A stretch of 64,000 nucleotides of DNA. Origin: Umbelopsis isabellina. Taxonomy: Eukaryota; Mucoromycota; Umbelopsidomycetes; Umbelopsidales; Umbelopsidaceae. The stretch is taken from positions 1,364,055-1,428,054 of the forward strand of contig JAEPQZ010000001.1 in assembly GCA_016758905.1 (NCBI GenBank), given 5' to 3'. Of the stretch, positions 1 through 14,310 are shown piece by piece (position 1 is the first letter of the stretch; the number at the start of each line of letters is the position of its first letter). The notes below the pieces were generated by a model. The model made no database searches. It was not told the DNA's origin and saw nothing but the letters and a program-made list of their open reading frames with translations. A program made the translations under genes and the position numbers.

Positions 1-149
1 CAACATAAGTCAAGTTCAAGCAGTTTTAAGATTATTTTGAACATCTCATGCATACCATACAATGAGCCGAAGATCCAAGATCGCCCAAAGATTTAAAGAA
101 AAGCAAAAGTGAAGCACATCCACCAACATAAATAAAGGGGGGTGAACTG

Positions 150-377
150 TTACACAGCACTATATTTGGAAGCAATCCTGAGTTGTGCCTCATATATTCT
201 TGCTTCAAGTACGCAAATTCTTTTTTCTTTCTCTTTGAGCCATTCCACCAAATTTTTCATTTGCTGCAAGAGGTTTTCTTCATTGAAAAGTCTCTTGTTG
301 CCTTTGATTGTACGTTCACTTAACAAAACCTTACGAAAGGAAGAAGTTTTGCTTGTCAAACTTGTCAGTCGTTTCAT
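150..377 (-). CDS. Possible small coiled-coil protein, 75 aa
   Basis: An intronless reading frame opens at an ATG and ends at TAA. The product is basic at its N terminus (many K, R, S and T) and then forms a Leu/Glu/Lys-rich stretch with heptad-like spacing, suggesting one helix or coiled coil. I recognise no family. It is divergent from the acidic-protein gene that starts at 531, leaving about 150 bases as a shared promoter. It could equally be a chance frame or the last exon of a gene, since the region is AT-rich and the window edge is close. Confidence 0.28.
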   Translation of the reverse strand: MKRLTSLTSKTSSFRKVLLSERTIKGNKRLFNEENLLQQMKNLVEWLKEKEKRICVLEARIYEAQLRIASKYSAV

Positions 378-530
378 ACGCTTTGTAATTTATTACCATC
401 CCTGCGCCAGCTGCCAAAACACCTTGCCTGCTGTCAACCTGCGATATCTCTCTTTTACAAACGTTGAACGTGCCCTCGAGAGACCAGAACCTTCTCATAA
501 CGACCTTTTATCTTGTTTTGTTATTGAACC

Positions 531-953
531 ATGTCCAACCAACAAGAACAGTACTATCAAGGCCCACGCCTCACCTTTAACGACGAGGCCTTGGCCGAAG
601 AGAATGAAGAAATGATCTATTTTGATGATGAAAACTACTGCTACGAGTACAATGACTCTCTTTACCAAGAAGAGACTGATATGATGTACTACGAGGAGGA
701 AATGTACCGAGAAGAGTACGAACAGCCGTACGAACAGCCTGAAACCTGCAGCACTAAGCAGGAAGGTCAGGATGCTCTACTTAATCTTGTGGTTGGTGTG
801 CAGCAATACTTGGCCGACTTGCAGATGACTGGCTTTGATAATCGTCAAGAATCTCCGTTGTTGGACCTTCAGTACAAGATGTACACCTATCTCAAGCAGC
901 GTGCCTATGAAATGGGCGCTGACCTTGATGAAGCTTTGGAGCAAGCCATGTAA
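531..953 (+). CDS. Small acidic Tyr/Glu-rich protein, 140 aa
   Basis: One uninterrupted frame runs from ATG to TAA. The first ~75 residues are dominated by Glu, Asp, Tyr, Gln and Met, with a clustered pattern such as EEEMYREEYEQPYEQPE, and look disordered. The last ~60 residues are amphipathic and probably helical (LLNLVVGVQQYLADLQ, then LDLQYKMYTYLKQRAYEM). Codon use is even and the frame has no close rival, so I think it is real. The acidic N-terminal half would suit a nucleic-acid mimic, a histone-binding tail or a PAM2-like interaction region, but no signature motif is visible, so function is unknown. Confidence 0.6.
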   Translation: MSNQQEQYYQGPRLTFNDEALAEENEEMIYFDDENYCYEYNDSLYQEETDMMYYEEEMYREEYEQPYEQPETCSTKQEGQDALLNLVVGVQQYLADLQMTGFDNRQESPLLDLQYKMYTYLKQRAYEMGADLDEALEQAM

Positions 954-1688
954 ATCTCTTTGCACGCTTCTGGCCTTAGTCCCATGGGTATGACCCTGGT
1001 GGCACACAACCCCATCCATCGCTTCCACGAGCAGCCTGAAAATTTGAGTCACATTTTCTTTTTTAGATTATTTCTTTGCTTTCAATCTGTCTTCCCTTTT
1101 CTTTTTTTGGTTCAGGGTCAATACGGTGCAGGGTAATAAGGAAGTATCCTGATTTCCCTTATCCTCTTTCTCATGAAAATTATTTTTGTATATAATTTTC
1201 TTAAAGCCCTCAATCTCCATTGTTAACATTGGTTTGGTCACACTTTTTATCCTTTCTCCACTTAGTATCACACTCACTAGTACTTCCCTGGTTTTCTTTC
1301 ACGAAAAAAACCCTATACTCTCATTTATTTCACTTTTTATCCAGGCTATTGATATTTGCCTATGATTCTTTCTCTACACAAATGGACTCCTTCATTGGAC
1401 AATCCTTTTTATGATTTCTACCAACACTATGACCGCCAAATACAACCGTAACAAAAAACCACTAAAAAAATGGATAAAACGTTACAAAAAGACGAAAAAA
1501 TAAAAAAGAGTGAAAACTTTGATAACCTTGTAAAACTGTACCGAGACAGAAATCCCTGCAGGGCAGGCGGGCAGGCGGTCGCTGCGGAGCTAACATGCCC
1601 ACTGAAAAATTGAGTTAACTTAATTTCTGGTGCGACAAAACTTTGACCAACTTTCTCACATCTCTTCTTCTTTTTGTATATCAAGCAC
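954..1688. other. Intergenic, no gene seen
   Basis: About 735 bases, T-rich after 1040, hold the 3' region of the acidic-protein gene and the promoter of the pseudokinase gene. A short G/C-rich patch near 1555-1600 (repeated GGCAGGCGG-like units) stands out from the AT-rich surroundings. No conserved reading frame is visible. Confidence 0.5.
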
Positions 1689-3305
1689 ATGGAGGATGAC
1701 ATACATAATTTTCTTATCAAGCAACTCAAATCACAATTGCTAGAAGATACACAAGAGGCTATAAAAAACCTCATTGCTGAGTACCCTGAAGAGTTTGACT
1801 TAGAGAACCTCGTTCAACCTTCCAGTCAGAACGACAAATCACATACTAAAGACAGCTTTGTGCAATTGTATGAAAAGACCGTCGAGCAATACGAAGAAAA
1901 CTCGGTAACTTTTGATATACACTGGGTAAGCTTATGCACTTTTCACACATAATCTTTGTGCTCAAGACGAGTATTTCCAATACTGACCGGTTAACAGCAC
2001 TGGACTTTACCATGGCGTCAAAATACTTCGTACAAAGTACTTGCCGATAGTTATGGAGAAGAGAATGTTATAGAGGCATCGACTGCTAGATCACGAAAGG
2101 CTGTTTCTCAAATCTTCAAGGATGGCTTAGATCCATACATGCGCTGGTTCCCATGGCGATGGTTCTCTGACATTACACTGATTGGTGCAGGCGGCTTTTC
2201 TGCTGTATATTTTGCCGTGCTAAAACCTCCCTATGAAGTTCATGATAGCGTGGAAGACCGTATTGTAGCTCTCAAGGTTGTGGATGATAAGATACTTAAC
2301 GAGGTATAGACCTTTTTCCCCACCACTCAGATTCCCATAACGCCACCACCACATGCTGATTTTTTTCGATATCTTTATAGATAGCAGTGCAATCAAAAGC
2401 ATTCAACCCTGTACTTTTCCAAGGAATAACAGTTTGTGAAACAACAGGAGACCTTATGATGATTATGAACCTTGCCGAAGGTGGAAATCTCGAAGATCAT
2501 ATCAAACGCGATCCTTTGGCAGACTCGGATATGATGACTATTATTGATATGGCTGTTCGATTAGCAACCAGTCTATATAATCTACACGATGAAATAGATT
2601 TCTGCCACAGGAACATTCACCCGCGGAACGTTATATGCGCAGAATCTGAATACTTTTTAGTTGATTATCGATACTCGACTCCGTGTGATGAAGCGACTGC
2701 TGTGACAAGGGCTAGCAAAGCGCATTATGGCAGAGTACCGTACATAGCACCGGAAGTTAGAAGAGGTCTATACACCGTTAAATCGGATGTATACTCTTTG
2801 GGCATCATACTTTGGCAGCTGGTCTCCAAAGTCTTATTTCCGGGCACCGACTTACTATTTGATGACCGGGACATATACAGAATTGAACCTGTTCCTGGAG
2901 TACCGAAATGGTTCGAGGTAGATGATTGTGTTTTGAGTGTTGCTTTTAAGACTAGGGTTACAAGAAACAATGATAACCAATAATCCCTTTTCTTTAACTC
3001 AGGATTTGTATACTGCTTGTCTGGAACCAACACCTCAACACCGACCTAATGCATCGGAAATCTTATCCACCTTAACATATTACAGCAATATCACAACCGA
3101 AGAAGATATGGACGAGAGGAAAATGACAAACTATGTCGCTGAACGTCGACTTGCCTGCCATAAGCATGCTCTGAATTATCGTGAAAGATGTGGAACGACG
3201 TCTCCGCGTTTTACTGGTTTATATGTCCTTCACAAAGTGCCATCGTTTGAAAACTCGGTTAAGCTCAACTTCAAAAAGACAAAATACCGCCCACCACCTG
3301 TATGA
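1689..3305 (+). CDS. Protein-kinase-fold protein, predicted pseudokinase, 460 aa
   Basis: Four exons (1689-1925, 1998-2303, 2381-2917, 3003-3305) join in frame to 460 residues. Residues ~1-140 are unrelated helical sequence. The kinase fold follows: a glycine-rich loop (IGAGGFSAVYFA), the ATP-anchoring lysine (VALKVVDDK), the catalytic loop, an APE motif (YIAPEV) and the helix F aspartate (SDVYSLGIILW). The catalytic loop reads HRNIHPRN, so the HRD aspartate is Asn. The magnesium-loop triplet is DYR in place of DFG. By family knowledge this predicts no or very weak phosphotransfer with ATP binding possibly kept. The C-terminal ~50 residues are basic. The fold resembles the tyrosine-kinase-like kinases common in early-diverging fungi. 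The exact subfamily is unknown. Confidence 0.82.
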
Positions 3306-3588
3306 TTTATTTTTCATAATCTTATATAAACTTGTACATATTTAATATTATTCATATGTGTGTCAAACGTGTTATTGCCGTACCTAATATTGTATCTTTC
3401 TCTAACACTAATTGTTTTCGTCCCAAGTGCCAACTGTAAGTTGTATTCGGTCATCTAGTGGCAGGTTTTTATGGTAAAAATTTGGTTCCGTGCCTCTGAT
3501 TTTCAAACAATCAACTTTTTCTTCTTCGCTTTTTCCAGATAGTATCACCACCTTCTTGACAGAATCTCGTCATCTCTGAAAAAAAAAT
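3306..3588. other. Promoter/5' leader of helicase gene
   Basis: 283 bases between the pseudokinase stop and the helicase ATG. T-rich runs just upstream of the start and an A-run directly before the ATG are typical of a highly expressed fungal gene; no specific factor site is obvious. Confidence 0.4.
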
Positions 3589-6640
<3,052 letters not shown>

Positions 6641-7408
6641 ACGAATGTTTGATCTTAAATCTTCATTTTTCTCGCTCCTGACACTTTGATCCTCGAATGT
6701 AAAGAGATCAAGAACAGCAACTGGTTAAATTCGCCACATGTATCATCGCATTAGATAACTCTCTACAACAACTTTTCAAAAAGTCTTGTTATATTCACTT
6801 ATAAAATTTATGGTTGAAATATTATTTTTTTGCTACCAATCAATGTTTATAGGGTTTACAAAAATCTCTCGTCACGTAACACGAACATTATTCATGTCAT
6901 TCAACTGACTGTCCGCTTTGCACTTTTTCCCCCCATAAACAACAACGCTTCACATTGACTCCAGCAGCAAAGCCTTCTCGGATAATTATTCTATCTTGGA
7001 TTGAATAATGACAATTAGGAGAGAGAAGAAAGAAAAGTAAGAGCATATATGCATTGTTACAAGAACCATCCTTGTACGCCAAAAAAAAAAGCTGAAGATG
7101 GTTCTGACAGAAGTATCCTTGTGAGACACGAAAATGAAATAGCAGAAAAAGACTAGGAGAAGGAAAGGAAAGGAAAGGAAAGAAAAATACACAATGAGAA
7201 ACGAAGGAGCAAACCAACAAAAAAAAAGGACTATGGAAAATCCAATGAATGAAAAATCAAAACGCAAGAAGAAATGAAAGACAATCAGATCCAATAATGC
7301 TCGACTTGATCACGAACTGTCTTGGTAAGATAGACTCGAAATCAAAGACAGGGAACAGAAAAGAGAAATGACTACAATGCTAGAGAGAATGAAGAAATTT
7401 TGCAGTTT
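6641..7408. other. Convergent 3' region, no gene seen
   Basis: 768 bases between the helicase stop and the capping-enzyme stop. The sequence is A/T-rich with purine runs and a short pentamer microsatellite (listed separately). Short frames here are low-complexity and unconvincing. Confidence 0.5.
7161..7182. repeat. AGGAA microsatellite
   Basis: About four tandem AGGAA units within a purine-rich stretch of the shared 3' region. Confidence 0.8.
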
Positions 7409-10400
7409 TTAATCATAATTGAGTATGAAATCCAGCTTGGACTTAGTACGATTGTTGCCAGAGTGGTTTTTTCCTTCACCATCTTCTGGAGGTGGATGAT
7501 TCTCCATGACCCCTCCGCGAGGCGAGCGCTGCGCCAACGAGTACTGTGAATCTTGATACGCATTCACCATTGGCTTTTGGACAGGCTCTTGATAAGGTTG
7601 GCGTCGGTATTGACTATTGGCATCATCATTAGGTGGAATGCTAGCACTATGTTGCTGCATCACAGGACTGTGATATCCATATGGCTGTGGGTATGAACTT
7701 TGTCGGTATGGTGCAGCCATTGGGTGCTCTCGCGGTACTGCCTGCCTGCCATTATTATATCGTACACCTCCCATATTTTCTGGCGGCCCTCTATTAACAT
7801 TTGCCATTTGAGGACTCTGGTAAGTTGCGGTGGGTGAAAATGATGACGAAGAATATGTTGGAGAATGCGATACTATATGAGTTGGCTGATAACCTCGAAA
7901 GTCCGGCGAGGATGTAGCACTACGAGGTGATGCATGTGTTGAATTAGACCGCCCTTGCATATGGCTGTGAGCCGCATAAGGCTTTGATCCTGATGATATA
8001 GATTCTTGCCTGGCTTGAGCTTCCATTGCCATGGGTTGCGGTCGTACCTGGTTGATATCCGTTCGATAATTGATAAAATGAACTGCATTTCGGGGACTTG
8101 ATGAATACTGATGATACGCTCCTTCGTCCGATGATCGCTCAGACATCTCGCCAGGCGGCGGTCTCCTTCCGTTTGGTGATCGATTGCTAATCTCCTCATC
8201 AGATTGACGTTGTGAAGGTGAATGTAAAATTTTGGCAAAATCAAACGGATTTGCTCGGTCACTGCTTCCACTGGAAGGTCGATCACGGTGTGAATGCACT
8301 GGAGACTCTGTCGCTTGTCTAGAAGAAGGCGGTGTCACTTCAACAGTTGTGGTGAGTAGATCAGCTATGCTGCTAGGTTGTGCTCGGCTGCTATGGCTAG
8401 GTGCTGAATGATTAGGTTCGTCATGAGATGGTCTCCTACTAGGGGGCGCCGAAGGAGATGAATGCCAGTGGGAAGCAGGAACTCTTTGTTCATAGCTCGC
8501 AAACGATCTATCATCAGAATGCCGTCGTTGATTGCTATGATGTTCGGATGGACTATATATATTCCTCGTAGTAGGATGTTGGTAAGGAGATACAGGAGTG
8601 GCAAACGCTGATTTACTAGATGCCATGGTATAAGGTGATGCCCGCTGTTCCAGCAGTTGCTGATGTCTAATCGTAGCTGACGACATTTGCATTGGGGCAG
8701 CTTCGTTCATTGTGTCATATCGAGGGGCAGAACTAGTATCGTTGGGTGGATACGTTGTATAGGTATATTTGTGGTCAACAAGTTCTTGGATTTTTCTATT
8801 CTTGGGTGCTTTGGACGTTTCATGCAATGGGGGCGATGATGTCCGATCCACTTGGACGGCAACTGGATTGTGAGGAGAGGAAACCTTACGTCGTCGATAT
8901 TCACCGAATTCATTATCTCCAGCCGGCCGATGCCTGCCATCAAATGTTGGCTGCGCTGAGATGGAGTTTTGTTGCGGAGGAGCAGATTGTTGAGCTGCGA
9001 CATTGCCTTCGGTAGGCTGAGAGGACAATGACAATTTACGCGAATGTTGTACTGGGAAAATAGCCCCAGATGGGGAATCGGATTTGCTACGCTTGACATC
9101 CCGAGACTCTGCAGTTGGACTGGGCTGGCTTGCAGCACCCATTGAAGGAGAAGTCTCAATGGCGGATTTAATAGACTCTGACCGTTTCTTGCCCTGGCCA
9201 CCTCTAAATTTCGGTGGCATTTTGGATTCAATCATTTGTCTCAATGTCATGTCCGGCGGCTTTTCAGCAATGACAGGCTGGTCGATCTCCATTGGCGTAT
9301 CGACATTTGCTGTCGCAGCTTCTGACTTATTTGAAGCTTCTGACTTTACCGGGCTCTCCAATTTGGGGGTTTCGACAGTTGCTGACTTGATCGAACTATC
9401 ATCAGATTGTTTCCGTACAGTATTCAGCTTTTCCAATTTCTCCTCTGAAAATTTGCGTCGCGTATCAAACACGCTTTGACCTTTCCATTGAGGCGACTCG
9501 ACATTTTTAGGCTCCTGGGACTTTTCATCAGACATATTACTATGATCAGAATCAGGTATCGGTTCTTCCATTGATCTTTTTCGGTCCATGGTATCATCAT
9601 TGTCTGATTTTTGCTCTTTAGAATTGTCCACGAGAGAATTCTTGCGAGAGTCTGGCATATACTCTGCGCTTGACATTGAATCACGATGGCCATGTGATTG
9701 ACGCTTTTCGCCGTACGAGTCAAATGGATTCGAATTTGATGACGGTGATATGATCGCTGGCGTGGCGGTGAATGGGTTAGCGGTTATCGATTTTGAAATA
9801 TCTTCTGTGTTGATCTTTATGGAATGTCCAATTTTCGAAACAGGGTTTGGCATCGGGATACCTTTCTCTCGTGCCTTCCAAGCAGCTCGGATATTCTCCA
9901 TGTGCGCAAGTAATTGCTCCTTGGTTATCCCATCCTGTATACTTTTCAGAATTTTCTTGACAACCTGCTCGTCATTCGCAAGTTCCTTGTCGTCCCGAAA
10001 TTTCACAAATCTATAAAAAGCAATTAGTGCCATTCACATAACTTGTGGGATCTTAGCGTGATTGACTTACCTCCAGCCTCCTTTGCGTACAGTCGGGGCA
10101 TATCCTGGTTCCACAATGGTGACATTCCACTGTGGATCATAACGAAATTCACCAATAAGACCATCAGGAACATTTTTCTTCCACCTTGTTAAATAACTAT
10201 AATTAAATACCATACATTTGCGATAATTGATTCCCGCGTGTGTGTCCACACAATGAAATAACTTACTCTAGTGCAGTCTCCTGTTCAAGTTGTAAATGAT
10301 CATAAAACTTAAAATTTTTTCCTTGCATCACAACCTCTAAGGAATAGATGGGTTTGTGCTCTTTGCTCCACTTCACTGCTATTCGAAAATCAACAGTATT

Positions 10401-11769
10401 GAGCTCTGCGGGTTTCCACTTTAGCCTATGTCACAGAGATCGCAAATATCAGCGAAATGTGCGCGCAATCAAGTAATGTAGACTGACTGACATAGTCACT
10501 TACAGCTTTTCACAAGTCCCTGGTGTATATGGTAATTTAACGGGGGTAAAGATAACACCATCGCTTGCGTGCTTCAATCGAGTCATTTGATCGAACACAA
10601 CTCCTAAGCCATAAGATCTCTCCATCTTCTTCAGCTCAACCCTGTAATTGATAATAATTAAGTACATGAGAATACTTGGTTTTCAGTGAATTAATCGCTG
10701 TCTTACTTGAATGGCGCTGTTATTTTTGCTGCATGCAAGGGTTGAATGACTTCTTGTTGCAACATCTGGTAAAGTGTGTGTCAGTATCTAAAGGTCAGCA
10801 TACTGGTTATTACAAGATTGAGTTATATTTACCCCTAAACGTGAGCTGAATGTACGTTGAGTCACGGATTGGTTGTTGACAACCATTAGGTCGAATATCA
10901 GAAAACGCAGCGTTTTGTTCTTGATTTATAAGATGAAATGTGAGTTAGCGAAAAGATATCAACGTGCGTTTATCTACATAGAGTTGCGGTATATTGCGAT
11001 TGTTCTCAAGTGTTTTACTCACTTTGTTTTCATCGATGTCCATGACTAATTCGCCGTCCATCAACGTTTCATTATGATATTCATTATCTTTGCCTCTCAA
11101 TGGGAATAAAAGGTGAGGAATAAAAAACCAGGAACGATTTCGGTCCAACTGTAAGGGAGTAATAAACGAATGAGATAGATGTTCGCAAGGCATAGGGGAA
11201 GTCAGGAACACTCACTAAGAAAGTAGCTGGCCCTTTTGGAGTGTGTGTTGCAAACATCAGATATCGAATACCATCACTTTTCTCGCAAACAAAATAATCT
11301 TCTCGCTGCAGATCTATTAGATGTTTTGCCTCGAAACTGACGGGCTGAGAACCAGGAAACCTATATAACAGATTTGAAGATGACGTGTCAGTCGCTGAAA
11401 CGCTAAAATTGCTTAACATAAAGATGGAGAACAGAAGCCATGGTGATAATGGTTTGAATGATTGGTCTAGTTGCTCGTTGTCGTAGAAACATTTCGTTTA
11501 AGAGTTCATCTCGACCATGACAGGAACATGGTATGGTCGCCTTTTATGATGATCCCGAATTTGGCAGTTAGAACATGAATTCAAGTTGAAGCTGATCCTT
11601 ACCCGTCATGGTGTATCTTTAAAAGTTCTTGAACTCTGCTCTGAAGAGTTTTAGAATATATAGGATCCACACGCTTTGCTATTGAATCGTTCAGAATGTC
11701 GTGCGTTGAATGAGCGGCCGCAACGGACTGAGCGTTGGGCGTCAGTCCTGTCTGCTGTAAAGAGGCCAT
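7409..11769 (-). CDS. CEG1: mRNA guanylyltransferase (capping enzyme) with a very long disordered C-terminal tail
   Basis: Nine exons (7409-10010, 10071-10196, 10267-10425, 10504-10641, 10707-10765, 10833-10919, 11023-11148, 11216-11360, 11603-11769) give 1202 aa. The enzyme transfers GMP to the 5' diphosphate end of nascent mRNA in the nucleus. Nucleotidyltransferase motifs are clear: motif I EKSDGIR with the GMP-accepting Lys at about residue 83, motif III DGELV, motif IV DGVIFTP, motif V LLKWKP. An OB-fold follows and ends near residue 400 ([15 protein letters not shown]). About 800 more residues are in the same uninterrupted last exon. This tail is rich in Ser, Pro, Gln, His and Arg and carries three NPF tripeptides. 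Yeast Ceg1 is 459 aa and has no such tail. The start ATG is the first in frame and gives an N terminus of normal length. Nothing suggests a second gene inside the tail. Confidence 0.92.
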
Positions 11770-12295
11770 GCAAATGCTCTACTTGAAGGATTATATTGCA
11801 GAACCTTCCGTTAATTCCTTGTTGAGATTGATGTTGGTGTCGGTGGGTGAACGGGGTGGTGAACGGTGAGTGGGCCCGAGAAGTGTTGATGTTGAAGAAA
11901 ATTCGAAATGCGACAAAAGGGCTTTACAGTGTCGCAAAATACAAATGACTTAACCCTGCCGATATCAACAATGTGAGTCGAATTCAGTAGCTGTGGCCTG
12001 ACTGAAAGGAACTAGATGCTTAGAGCGATAGTGAATGAGGAGAGAATTTGATACGCTGCCTCAAATGAGAATTTGCAAAGCGTGACTTCCAAAATGTTCA
12101 CAGAAAAATTGTGAAGGTAAGCTCCTTGATTCAAAGAGAAACTTCCAACACGTCTATGCCTATTTAATATAATATAGATGAACAATGCAAAAACTTTTCT
12201 ATGTAAGTAATATACAACTTTTCAAGGGTGAATAAATTCGGTGAGGAGTCTGGTCTATAGCTGTGCAATGGCGCTGGTCTTACTAAAGGTATGGT
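11770..12295. other. Capping-enzyme promoter and PP2C 3' region
   Basis: 526 bases between the start of the capping-enzyme gene and the stop of the PP2C gene, both on the minus strand. No supported gene, no obvious TATA box. Confidence 0.45.
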
Positions 12296-14075
12296 TTACC
12301 AAGACTGCCTAGAGCTCATAGTACTCGTAGAAGATTTGTAGTCACGCAGGCGCTTGGTATAATCCGGCATGGCCGAGCCCCAACCTTTAAGTCTGACAAC
12401 CTTTTTCAAGCGTTTAATATCAGTTCGTGCGCAATTCAAATCTGACGAAGTCGTGTAAACAATTACCATGCAAGTCGCGTTGTCTTCGGTACCGTACTGC
12501 TCCGCTATGTTGACAATTTCTTTGGCGGCTCTCTGAGGATCATCATAAAGTTTAACCTGAAATTGGCAAGTTTTTAGAACATGGTTATATATTGCCTAAT
12601 TAGAAGAAGAAAGCTTACACAATCAACCACTTCTTGATTAGACATTACTGACGTGATACCGTCCGTCACAAGCACCTGTTTGTATACCGTTAGAATTGTG
12701 AACCGTTTTTGAATTGAATTGGATTTGAAGAAGCCTTACCATAAATGCTGCAGGATTGTTAGAATTGAAGGAGTGACGAACAAAATCTGGTTCAGCAGAT
12801 ACTCCAAATCGTTTTAACTGTGAATCACCAAATGCTCTACTAGTAGCTAAAGTGCCTAAAATTCCTGGAAGAGTTTTGTTAGATACTAAGAACTTTCTTA
12901 TATGAGTAATGTGTTATCTATCTTACTATCGTCCCCCCATGAGTCGGTGGTTACATATCCAGCATACTTTCGAATTCTATCCAATTCAAAAGAATTGTTT
13001 GGATGATGGTCACCAGTGCTCAATGAAATAGCCTCTCCAGTGGATGCATCACAGAGTAAAATACTACATCACGGTTAGACACACAAATTAAGATTCAAAT
13101 CACGTAGATTAACTTACCGAGTGTCGCCCACATGCGCTATAACAATATCAAATTGATCACTTTCCCAAAATGGTTTCATATCTTTACTTTGTACAATGGC
13201 GATACTACCAGTTGATCCAGACTGGACAGGCTTTCCGTCACTACCCGTAGCAGGTTGCTCCTTCTCGGTGCAAATGACATCAGCTTTCATGAATGATAAA
13301 TTGAGTCTTTGTTCCAAAGTCAGCACAGTATCATGAATGCCAGGTAATGGCATCCCCGTTGATATCTCTACAATATCTTTGAAAGCTTTGGGCATACAAA
13401 ATCGTCTAAAATATCCTCCAAAAGACTTCAGCTCCTTGATGATTTTTGGTAACTCTTTGAGCTCGACAGATTCAATTAAGGAATCTAAATTTTTCGACAG
13501 CCTTAACTCGAAAGACTAGATTTAGAATACCTATTTTGAACTCCTGGGAATATAATTTGAATGAACTAACCATTCCGAAACTTCACTTCCTCCATGCCTG
13601 TAAAGTGGTGATCAGAACATATACAGTCATCAGGTTATCGAATATCAATGAATAAAAATTACCCGTCAAATATTCCAACATAGAGCCTTTGTGATTCTAT
13701 TTCATTACGTTTATCATCGCCGGGCATTTGTAGGGTTTTAATCGCATAGCGGTCTTCGTTGATAGGACGTGTGCCTCGGAAACTGTGGTATCCTTTTCAG
13801 GATTTTAAGCAATGGCGATCTCTGGCTTATGTTTCTGAATATGGACATACCTATGATTTGCTTGGCTTTTTCCAATGTTACTCGAAGCTTATTACCTGTT
13901 CAGAACTGGTCAGCCAATAGTCTGGAGAGCACTAAATCTCAGCGTCCTTCACCTTACCATCGGCAGTTTTTACGACATAGTAATCCAGGCTACGACATTG
14001 AGCAGTTGTGGATAGTTGCCTTGCATTCAATGCTCTGATGCCACACCTGATTCGTAATTTAGCAACATTGAACAT
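12296..14075 (-). CDS. PP2C-family protein phosphatase, probably mitochondrial
   Basis: A multi-exon metal-dependent Ser/Thr phosphatase (PPM/PP2C). First exons are 13958-14075 and 13851-13895. Visible motifs in order: RGTRPINEDR (metal/phosphate binding), GIFDGHGGSEVSE (two-metal Asp-Gly), AHVGDTR, GDHHPNN, ATSRAFGD, VTDGI (third Asp) and GTEDNAT (fourth Asp). All core metal ligands look intact. Starting at 14075 gives an N terminus rich in Arg, Ala, Leu, Ser and Thr with no acidic residue for about 35 positions, which is typical of a mitochondrial targeting peptide. That and the layout suggest the yeast Ptc6/Aup1 type (mitophagy and pyruvate dehydrogenase regulation), but the orthology is inference. 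An alternative ATG at 14120 runs into a stop unless another intron is invoked. Confidence 0.85.
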
Positions 14076-14310
14076 TCAGGCGGTGAAATGAGAAACCACC
14101 GTAAAACTTGGTCCGGCCATTTTAAATGCGGGGTTTGCATTCCTACTTCAAATTTACGCTTTTCCGGCTACACTTCATGTACACAGAATAAATGCCTCTG
14201 AATACATCGCTTTCCTCGTCTGGTAGTAGCTTGCGTAGCTAATCTCAGTAAAAATTATATCAAGTACTAAATCCTTCTCAAAATTATGTTTATTAGTACA
14301 GTGCTTAACA
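14076..14310. promoter_or_regulatory. Bidirectional promoter, PP2C / SPO22-like
   Basis: 235 bases separate two divergently transcribed genes, so the core promoters of the phosphatase (minus) and the meiosis-type gene (plus) must lie here or in the leaders. No motif is distinctive. Confidence 0.5.

Noticed and set aside
14097-14120. Alternative upstream ATG for PP2C (14120)
   Set aside because: Frame stops after 14 codons; the ATG at 14075 reads straight into the phosphatase and gives a good targeting peptide.
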